Assembly: GCA_947044365.1 (NCBI GenBank)
Contig: OX345636.1
Location: 38,319,200 to 38,383,199, forward strand
Source of the DNA: Petrosia ficiformis
Lineage: Eukaryota > Porifera > Demospongiae > Haplosclerida > Petrosiidae
Length of the DNA: 64,000 bases
Direction of reading: 5' to 3'
Position numbers and translations under genes: made by a program. Positions 56,170-64,000 of this stretch are shown here, one piece after another (position 1 is the first letter of the stretch; every line of letters begins with the position of its first letter). The notes beneath the pieces were generated by a model. That model was not told the origin of the DNA, did not search any database, and worked only from the letters and a program-made list of their open reading frames with translations.

Positions 56170-59100
56170 TTTATTTGTTATTATTATTATTATTTATTTA
56201 TTTTATATTAACAGCATAAATACTCAATAGCCAAGGGCTAATATATAAAAAGGAGTAAGTTACATAATGAATAAAAACAGAACTTAATTAAATATCATTT
56301 TAAGATATATTACACATAAGATCTAATATAATACTTGAGTTGACGGATTGATTTAATATGAGAATTCCATAATTTAATCGAATTTGGGAAAAAAGAATCC
56401 AGAGCAGACTGGAGATATATTGGAGATCCTGGGAATGAAAGGCACGAAGATTATAGGAAGGAGCAGGCCGGAATTGAAGAGGAGGATCAGGGAAATCAAC
56501 CAGATTATGGAGAATTTTAAAAAGAAAAATGAATTTTGCAGTTTGACGACGAGAGTGAAGAGTAGTTTAGAAAGAAGAAAGGTATAATCAGAAGACCAAT
56601 CTTTGCTGCAAATTTTACAAGCAAAGTGTTGGACTTTTTCAATTTTAGAAGAGAGAATGAGGATCAAAAAGAAAAGAGCAGTATTCAAGATGAGGATGAA
56701 TAAGGGAAATGTAAAGATGTAAAAGTGTAGAACTATCAGAATAGAAATAAATTTGGCGATACAAAAGACCACGATAAAGAGGAAGATAAAGTGACTCCTA
56801 AATACTTAAATTCAGTAACTAATTCCAAGGTGGAACCAGAAAGACAGAGAGGTGGAAGCAAATTAATAAATATGCCTATATAACAGAAACATAGACTTAG
56901 ATTTAGAAGAATTCAGAGACAGGAAATTAGTGGAAAGCCACAAGGATACAGAATTAAGATCATTTTGGAAAGTAGAAAAGTCCAGTTCATTAACAATAGG
57001 ACAAAAGATAAGGATGTCATCAGCATATAAAATTGGAGTAGAAGAGGGGGATTAAGGAACAGAAGTAATATCATTAATGTAAATGAGAAAGAGAAGAGGT
57101 CCAAGAATGGATCCTTGAGGAATTGGAAGAGGAGAAGAGGAGTATCCATTAAGAACTACTTGTTGAGAACGAGATGATAAATATGAATAAAGCCATTTAA
57201 GTAAGAGAGGAGGGCAATTGAGAGGTTAAAGAAGGTCAATTAATGGAGCATGATTAACAGAATCGAATGTTTTCTTGAGATCAAGAAAGCAAGCACAAAT
57301 TGCTTTATTGAATTTTATGAAAAGAATTAGTAGCAAATAGAAGAGCTGAAGACGTTGAACAATTAGGTAAGAAACCAAATTGATAGGGGACACGAGATTA
57401 TAATCTAAACAGAAACTGTAGAGAATAGAGTGAAAATGCTTTTCAAGAATCACAGAAAGTAAAGATATAGGACGATAGTTGGAAGGATCACTGGTATTAG
57501 AAGAGGATTTTGGTATGGAAACAATAAAAGAATTTTTGCAATCGGGAGGAACACGACCTAAAGACAGAGATAAATTAAAAATATGGGTGAGAGGAGAGAC
57601 TATAGAGTGAGCAGTGTGTTTAAGCATACGAGTAAAAATGAAATCAGGACCAGAAGCAGAGAGTCAAGAGGCAGATTGGCGATCGAAGAAAGAACTTGAG
57701 ACTGAATACAGAAGTAAGTTGGAGGAAGAGAGGACTGGCCAAAATCAAATAAAAGAGGGGAAAGGGGAGAATGAATGAATTAAAGCAGCCAGAGAAATAT
57801 TTATTCAAGATATCACAATCAGAGGTAAAGATTTTGTCATTAAAAGTGAGAGGGGGAACAGATGAGGAAGTTTTTCTTGTAGATCGAACATAAGACCAGA
57901 ACTTCTTAGGAGAAGAGAAAGATAGAGAACGAAAGAATTGAAATCCCTTTAATCTAATAGTAGAGGTTATATAATTATGAAGGGAACAGTAGGTTTGACG
58001 GATTGAAGAACTATTCAGCCTTTTGGCTTGAGTAAAAAGCTTTTGACGACGTTTAATTTTCATTTTCAAGTCAGAAAATGAAAATCCAAGGAGGGAAAGA
58101 TGGAGAAGAATACTTTGATGGAATACAATGATCAATTACTCTCATAAAATTATCCTTAAAAGTTTTCCATGACAAATCTAAATCAGAGGAGAGAGGCGTA
58201 TCCCAGGGAATTGAAAATAAAAGAATATTAGCCATGTCAAAATCAGCAAGATGATATAGCCAAATTTTACATTTTGGAGGCTGCCTGTTAAAATGGGCAG
58301 TAGATCTGAGAGAAACAGAAGAAAGTACAGAATGATGATCATAAGAAGAAACTGGAGGTAAAATTACAGATAAGGCACTGAAACTATTGGGAACAAGAAC
58401 CACATACAGGAGTACGAGTAGGTGAAGATACAATCTCAGACAAAGAAAAAGAATTTAAAATAGAGGAAAAGTCACTAAATAGACAGACGTCCACATGTCA
58501 ACATTAAAATCCCCATCAATTATAAGATTTCGAATAGATTCAGGAGGAATAGAAGAAAGAAGTTCAACTAAATCAGAACACCATTAAGCAAGCAAGGGGG
58601 TCTATAGTAGGAACCGAGAGTAAATGTTTGGTTGAAAACTTTAACTGAAACCAAAAGAAGTTCAAGATCACAAGAATGCTTTAAAGGACAGCAAAAATAT
58701 TAGAATGAATGTAAAGAACACCTCCACCATGTTGGCTTCTATCTTTACGAAAAAGTTGATAATTAATTAGAGCAATTTCATGGTCTGGAATATCCTGTGA
58801 CAACCAGGACTCTGACACACAAATAATATCTGGAGAAAAAGAAGCACAAACAAGACAGAATTCGTCAAACTTGGGAAGTAGACTACGAACATTTAAAGAA
58901 AGAATTTTCAGTGAACGAGTGGGAGAAGAATTAAGGTTGAATGCAGAGAAATTACCAAGTACTGAGGAAGACAGGTGAGGTAAACTAAAACTCATATGAT
59001 AGGAAGAGGGTGAGATTATTGGATGGAGTCAGAAGAGAAGAAGCGAGATGTACAATCAAGTTGGCTACAACTGAGGGATGAGGATATGGCAAAATGGGAC

Positions 59101-59209
59101 AATGCTTTTGAGCAAGATTGAGTGGAAGAGGGGGAGCTGTTTTGGAGGGGGAGCAAGGGGTAACGGAGGTTGTAGGAAAAGAGGAGGAGGGTAGACACAG
59201 AGCTCTCAA
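56170..59209 (-). mobile_element. LINE (non-LTR retrotransposon), decayed, minus strand
   Basis: Order on the minus strand: low-complexity 5' part (59209-59000), endonuclease region (58995-58680), connector (58433-57644), reverse transcriptase (57627-56910), C-terminus (to about 56320). A TTATTATT-type tail at 56175-56205 fits a LINE 3' end. Frame and stop breaks throughout; no target duplication read. Confidence 0.75.
56320..58995 (-). pseudogene. LINE Pol relic: endonuclease plus YADD reverse transcriptase
   Basis: Frames at 58995-58681 (APE-like endonuclease start, LKILSLNVRSLLPK and PDIICVSESWLS), 58135-57644, 57627-57226 (RT with IPKSS and NYRPISLLS) and about 57030-57000, where YADDILI is coded in a shifted frame. 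The C-terminus has FFPNSIKLWNSHIKS, typical of jockey/CR1-type LINEs. At least three frame breaks mean it cannot encode one protein. The motifs put it in the APE-type LINE group; the clade is not settled. Confidence 0.72.
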
Positions 59210-59539
59210 CTCTCACTCATTGCACGTGAGACACACGCATTTTATGCAAAACTCACACTCACATGCTTTGTGTCTTCATACTCACGGTAAATTCATTCGG
59301 GGAATAGTATTTTGTCTGCTGTAGAGAGGTCTGGGGTAGGACTTTGAAAATTTGCTAAATGTAGGGATTTTTTCAATCTTTTCCTAGTATTCTAAAGTAT
59401 TTCCTAATATTGCTCATAACAATTATGAATTATGCAGTGTAAACAAGCATGAACATTGCAGCTGAGCAGTGAGGAACTGCATTCTTTCATTGTCATCATG
59501 CATGTGACCCACTGATTAGCACTTAGCAGCTAAGCCGCT

Positions 59540-60044
59540 TGCAGCTGTTGAAAATGTTTTGGAATTTGAAAAACTATAGAGTTGAGAGATCTTGACGAAG
59601 AATGGCGTGGGCTGACATTATCTGAGCCTAATGATTTTCAAACTGGTCATTCAACAACAAATAAAGTTGATTCTTTCTGGGAAAACATCACTAAGATCAA
59701 ATTTCCCCACAGATCAAGAAATTCTCCGGTTTCCTGTCATAGAAAAGATGACAAAGGCTTTCTTGTGTTTCCCTCATTCCAATGCAGAGGTGGAACACCT
59801 CTTTTCACAGGTTGTTCTAATAAAAACCAAGAATAGGAACAAACTAAAAATTCCAACTCTCGATGCTTTGCTGATGGCAAAACAAGGTCTTCCTCATGAA
59901 TACACACTCTTTGATCTTTCCTCTGACATGCTTAGACTCATGAACAAGAATATATTTCTGACTCAAGTGCTAATTAGCTGTCATTACGTTTGTTTGTTAT
60001 TGAGAAAAAAATATTTGAGACTGAAAATACTCATTTATGACTGA
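59540..60044 (+). pseudogene. hAT transposase C-terminal relic
   Basis: Two overlapping frames carry neighbouring parts of one product. The first (59582-59715) has DLDEEWRGLTLSEP. The second (59710-60044) has MTKAFLCFPHSNAEVEHLFS and KNRNKLKIPTLDALL, the dimerisation motif region of hAT transposases. A frameshift lies near 59700-59715 and the N-terminal DNA-binding part is missing. Confidence 0.62.
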
Positions 60045-60360
60045 GCTCATCCTATATTCCTATTATGGGTATATTTTGGGGGATATTCTGGGGAATTTAG
60101 ACAAAGGGTCTAGGGATATACAGGGAAATGTTTTTCAATTTTCAGGGTAAAAATAAAACTTGGATCTGGAGACACTGAATTAAACGCGTGACAAAACTAG
60201 AGACCAAGGCTTGATTGACTTGTGGTTCGAATTCTGTCACTAGGAAGTTTGATGGTGCTTCAACTTATAAGAGCAAACTCCAGAAAAGCTTTTTTTTTCA
60301 CAGACTGCTAAAAGGGCAACTATGAAATACAACAAATCACATACTAGATTAACATTCACG

Positions 60361-60450
60361 TATTAACCCGAGCGCGTAGGCGGAGGGTTATAGTAATCGG
60401 TTTGTGTGTCTCTCTCTCTGTCTGTCTCTCTGTCTGTCCGTCCGTGTGTT
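60361..60450. repeat. GAGGGTTATAGTAATCG repeat end with CT/GT run
   Basis: CGCGTAGGCGGAGGGTTATAG is an inverted relative of the GC-rich segment at 34150-34190. It is followed by a (TCTG)n-type run. A likely edge of a dispersed element. Confidence 0.5.
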
Positions 60451-60509
60451 ACCACGTAATCTTTGCAAATATATACCTGTTGTTACTGGTTGATTCACAC
60501 TGCTACACT

Positions 60510-60947
60510 ATTGAACAGATTTATTGTGAAAGAATTCAACAGAAACGCCATCTCTCAACATTGTTCAGTGATTCAACCATAGAAGAAATTTCTGACATTG
60601 ACATTGGATATGTTGCAGAAGATAGTTCTGATACAGAATCATTTAGTCACCATCAATTACACAATGTATGGATTTTAGGAGTGAAGTACCTTGATGAACT
60701 CAAGAAATGTGTTAACTGTAACAGTAAGGTAGTGGTCGGAATCAACAGTACATACCCTGAAATTGGTGAGTGTACAAAATGTCGAATGATGCAAAATACC
60801 GAGTCCTGTGAAACACTTCTCACTACTCATATTCTTGTCAAATCTTCTGAAATGCCATCGTCAATGTCATTAACAGCAACTGGTGACATGGTACATGAAC
60901 TACTAACTCAGGGCTGTCTTTCGTGTTCATTTGATTCACTTAATTAA
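60510..60947 (+). pseudogene. Zinc-ribbon protein fragment, unknown (OB/RPA-like?)
   Basis: Open to TAA at 60945-60947 within a 181-residue frame. The second half has CVNC and CTKC pairs 20-25 residues apart, with VWILGVKYLDELKK before them. A CxxC...CxxC zinc ribbon in this setting recalls the C-terminal OB-fold of RPA1-type proteins carried by some transposons, but that is a guess. No start exon seen. The N-terminal residues coded by the CT/GT run are spurious. Confidence 0.4.
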
Positions 60948-61089
60948 CTATAAATTTTGGTTAAAATCACAATCATTTGCATGTTGTGGACATGTTCAAT
61001 GAATGCACTGAAGTGCAGAACCCTCAGTGTAAAAATTTACATTAATAAACATTTAAAGTTCTTCATTCTTCTCAACTCAGCTTAGACTC

Positions 61090-61770
61090 ATATCACATAC
61101 ACGCACAACAAACCGATCTGTCACACAATTTTTTGTCCCCCGCAATATTAATTTTTGTCCTAGGGATAAAATATTGCTTGTCACTCATTTGAATGCTAAA
61201 TGGTTGAGAGCTCTGGACTAGACATTGGGGTTGGTATTCTGAACAAGAGTGGGAGAGAAGACATGAGAGAAAAGAGGGATCTGAGGAGTTGGTAGCAGAG
61301 GGGGTTTTGAAGAGGGAAGAGATGGGTGACAATATGGGGGAGGTTGAAAAAATTGCTGACGAGGGTGAATCTGGGGAGTTGGAAGAAGAGGGGGTTTTAA
61401 AGAGGGGAGAGATGAGACAGAAAATGCTGTGGGGATAGCTAGATTTAGAATTATGTGAGGGAGGATGTTATGTGGAAAGAGGTAAAACTGGAGGAAACAC
61501 AGGGAACAGAAGACAACTGAGATGAACCAGGCACAGCAGGAACGGGAGGAACAGAGGAGACAGAAGGAGTGGTCGAAGAAGGAATAGTGGATAAAGGAAT
61601 GATAGGAGAATTTGTGGAAGGGAGAGAATTAGATAAACAAGATAAAGAATCTATATATGTTAAGAGAGAGACATGGATGGCTCATGAACAGACATAATTT
61701 CAGGGTTAGGAGAAGACTTATTGGTTTAAAGACCCTAGCTCTAAGATGAGAGATCTCAGAACGAAGGGAA
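61090..61770 (-). other. Purine-rich stretch, possible LINE ORF1 relic
   Basis: On the minus strand the frames are Pro/Ser-rich, like the low-complexity 5' part of the LINE at 59209. Two ~110-bp units repeat in tandem (around GGAGTTGG and GAGGGGGTTTT). It may be the missing 5' part of that LINE, separated by the hAT and zinc-ribbon fragments. Confidence 0.4.
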
Positions 61771-61979
61771 GGAATCAAAGTGATAGAAGCCTTAACACAA
61801 TGGAGACAACCTACTATGATTGTTATGTGGAAGTGGTGTTTAATGTGGAAGTGGTATTTAATTTTGTTGCCATCTTGTTCCTGTGCTTTTTTCGGTTGTG
61901 ATATGTATATATATATCTACATACTCTATCATTTAAAATATTATTTATTCTATCTGTTGAAGTGGAGTCAACATGCAAA

Positions 61980-62422
61980 ATTGGTGTCATTTCATCTTTT
62001 AGAAACATTTGAGGGTCCTGTGTTGCAATTTGCTATTTCCAGAAATGTACAAAAACCTATGGAATCTAGATGTACAAAGTGTCATGGCAATATTTGTCAA
62101 AACATACTGCTCTTTACTTGTCAGGGAATGTTTGTAATAGAAACTCATGTCCGTTCTTTGGTGACTGAGTAAATGATAATCCATGTGGAATAATATATAA
62201 TATATTATTCACCATGGATTGAAGTTTTATCATTTACTCAGTCACCCAAATAGTCTAGTTTTCCCTCACGAACATTGTCTGACAGCTTATTCTTTGACCT
62301 TGCATACTGCAGTATTAGAAATGACTGGTAAACAATTTGAAACATTGTTGATCGTGAGGGATGAATTTTATTTGTATTCTCATGCTATGCAAAAACATCA
62401 GAAGAGAGTGTCTAAATTGTAA
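61980..62422 (+). pseudogene. Second zinc-ribbon fragment cut by a palindrome
   Basis: Frame to 62172 includes CTKCHGNICQN and LLFTCQG. A second frame from 62250 to 62422 contains LHTAVLEMTGKQFETLLIV, which looks like the continuation of an OB-type domain. The palindrome 62160-62246 separates them. The first part recalls the 60.5-60.9 kb fragment, so both may derive from one family. Confidence 0.35.
62160..62246. repeat. Palindrome, GGTGACTGAGTAAATGATA arms
   Basis: TGACTGAGTAAATGATA and ATCCATG...AATAATATAT are mirrored by the inverse ending TATCATTTACTCAGTCACC. Hairpin-forming. Confidence 0.85.
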
Positions 62423-62569
62423 TGAAGTGAAGGAATTATAATTGTTATTATTATAGATGTCTCCACAGTAGTCTCCACGTATAATGTTTATATAATTATA
62501 TTGTAATTATAATAATACATATTAGTGTAGTAATGATTGCATATACATTTGTGTATTTGTGAATTACAG

Positions 62570-62919
62570 AACTTCATTGGTAATGAAAGAACATGAAAGA
62601 AGACAAAGAAAAAGGAAAAGTATAGATGCAGAAACTAATCCACCAAAAAAGATCACTCAAAGAACTTGAGTTCATCAAGGACAATATTTCAAAAATTGAT
62701 TTTATTAGTAAACAAAGTATCAAAATAGAGCTACATCTTGCATTCCCAATTCACTTAGATGTTCCTCCATGCAATGATCACACATACGCTCGTTCAAGTT
62801 CAAACATGGAGTTTGAAAGATTGCCAACTGTTAATCAAGTATCAGAAAATCAAACTTACATTGCAGTGACTACTGAAGAGAATCCCTATATACCTACTAA
62901 CTTTCAACAAAATATTTAA
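62570..62919 (+). other. Possible terminal exons of a receptor tail
   Basis: AG at 62569 opens a very short segment to a GTAATG at 62581. AG at 62630 then opens a frame that (read from 62626) runs to TAA at 62917-62919, about 95 residues. The end has three tyrosines in short spacing (HTYARS, QTYIAV, NPYIPT), the style of gene A's tail. No upstream exons or transmembrane segment were found, so it may be a relic. Confidence 0.28.
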
Positions 62920-63952
62920 TTAACATAATTATTATTAAAGTGATCTTATACTCAGCTAACTGGTTCAAAAAAAGCTTCTGAAACATAAATATTTTTAATG
63001 AAAAGGCTTTACAGACAATTAGTACACTCCATTACTTAGAAGCACACTCTAGTAGCTAAATTATAAATCATCATTCAGATAAATCAGTATTTTAAAAATA
63101 CACAGTGAAAAAAACAAAGTGGTGTGTTGTACTCTTGTTTTGATCTACTCCAAATATACCAGTTTCATCAATTGCTTTATATCTAATACTGAATCTTAGA
63201 GCATTAGCTGCTAAGAATTGATTGCATTCCTATTATGCTAAAAGATGGTTATGGTATTATAATTATTATTTAATGAGTACATCACCCCCTTCATTTTGTG
63301 TCGATATGTCTGCACATATTCTCCAATAATTTGTTGATTAGAAAACATTGTATCTCTATGAGGTGGTAAATGAGTAATTAATTGTCCCAGCAGAAGTTTT
63401 CCTGCAAAGGCCGAAACTACCATCTATACATGAACATAGCGTTACCTTCCTATATATGAATACAAAAATCAAAAAAGTATGATCTGTATTATGCTTTCTA
63501 ACAGTTGAAAAAGCTGGACATTTAGTACCGTTATCTTTATCAGGGACAAGAAATTTGACTGATCGAAGTTGCTGCTTTCCTGATCAAAATCATCATGCAT
63601 CAGTACCAATTTGAGGATAAGCAGGAATGGGTACATTTAATGGAATAGATACTGTATCTTTTCATAGCTGCAGCAAAATATAATGTCACTAATCAGTATA
63701 TCTCTACAATGGATATCCGTCCGGATACAACGCAGATTTAGTCATCCATTTTCAGCCAGGGATGGGCTCGCTCGAAGAGCGGAAAAGGGATGGGCTTATT
63801 AATTAAGGGATTATTACCATGGATCCAGGTATAACGATTATGATATCTTCCGTGTGACAGTATACTAGGTATATATTTATGTGGATGTAGGTGTGGCTGC
63901 AATGATTCTATATAATATATATAGCAATTCTGAATATTAAATAACTACGGCG
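62920..63952. other. Intergenic region before gene D
   Basis: No gene recognised. AT-rich with a few hairpins. The last ~80 bp would be the promoter and 5' UTR of gene D; no clear TATA or Inr chosen. Confidence 0.5.
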
Positions 63953-64000
63953 ATGAAGTGTATTCTTCTTTTTCTTGTTGCTATCATTACTACTGCACCT
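63953..64000 (+). CDS. Gene D: start of a gene C paralogue (partial)
   Basis: ATG at 63953 opens a frame for 16 residues to the window edge, MKCILLFLVAIITTAP. The start of gene C is MNCILLFLVAITTVRV, so 11 of the first 12 residues agree, at the same signal-peptide position. This is most simply the first exon of a tandem DOMON-type paralogue about 29 kb downstream on the same strand. Only the signal peptide is visible, so the domain content is inferred. Confidence 0.7.
   Translation, partial: MKCILLFLVAIITTAP

Noticed and set aside
60215..60245. GGTTCGAATTC, a perfect B-box core
   Set aside because: Stem halves on each side do not pair and no A-box lies at the right distance upstream.
1..64000. 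CRISPR arrays, bacterial operons, riboswitches
   Set aside because: Spliced animal genes throughout; regular spacer-repeat arrays are absent and the inverted repeats are mobile elements.

Overview
The window is AT-rich animal DNA with split genes, short GT-AG introns and many mobile elements. The gene content (an Ig/FN3 receptor with a SEA-like juxtamembrane block, a secreted Calx-beta protein, a DOMON-EGF-SEA membrane protein) and the mix of BEL/Pao, Crypton-like and foldback elements suggest a demosponge of the Amphimedon kind. That assignment is inference from style and domain content; no single sequence proves it.

Layout. 1-5998: a nearly complete BEL/Pao LTR retrotransposon on the minus strand (left LTR cut by the window edge). 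6172-8290: a foldback MITE, one Ig exon, a palindrome and a Crypton-like element with terminal inverted repeats. 6495-17946 (+): gene A, a single-pass receptor whose 5' end lies outside the window; ten Ig-like exons, five FN3 domains, a SEA-like block, a transmembrane segment and a tail with YxxM and YxN motifs. 17947-23505: no complete gene; two ~950-bp copies of one element, a foldback copy between them, and orphan exons. 23506-29906 (+): gene B, complete, nine exons, 602 residues: signal peptide, unknown N-terminal domain, furin-like Cys-rich module, three Calx-beta domains, Cys-rich C-terminus. 29907-34713: dispersed repeats and a RecQ-helicase-like scrap. 34714-48447 (+): gene C, complete, eleven exons, 510 residues: signal peptide, DOMON, Thr/Ser linker, EGF, SEA-like domain, transmembrane segment, short tail. 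48448-63952: a repeat graveyard (nested foldbacks, Crypton-like relic, a LINE C-terminus with a restriction-like endonuclease, a pogo-like MITE, a YADD-type LINE, a hAT relic, zinc-ribbon fragments). 63953-64000: first codons of gene D, a paralogue of gene C.

The exon models rest on reading frame, splice sites and intron phase. In gene A nearly every intron is phase 1 with about one domain per exon; in gene B all introns are phase 1 and each Calx-beta domain is split over two exons. Both genes, and gene C, sum to whole codon numbers with an open frame throughout.

Three different extracellular-recognition proteins lie head to tail on one strand, with a fourth starting at the edge. Calx-beta domains are the hallmark of sponge aggregation factors, and Ig/FN3 receptors are their natural counterpart, so a surface-recognition or adhesion locus is a reasonable hypothesis. 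Shared function is inference only.
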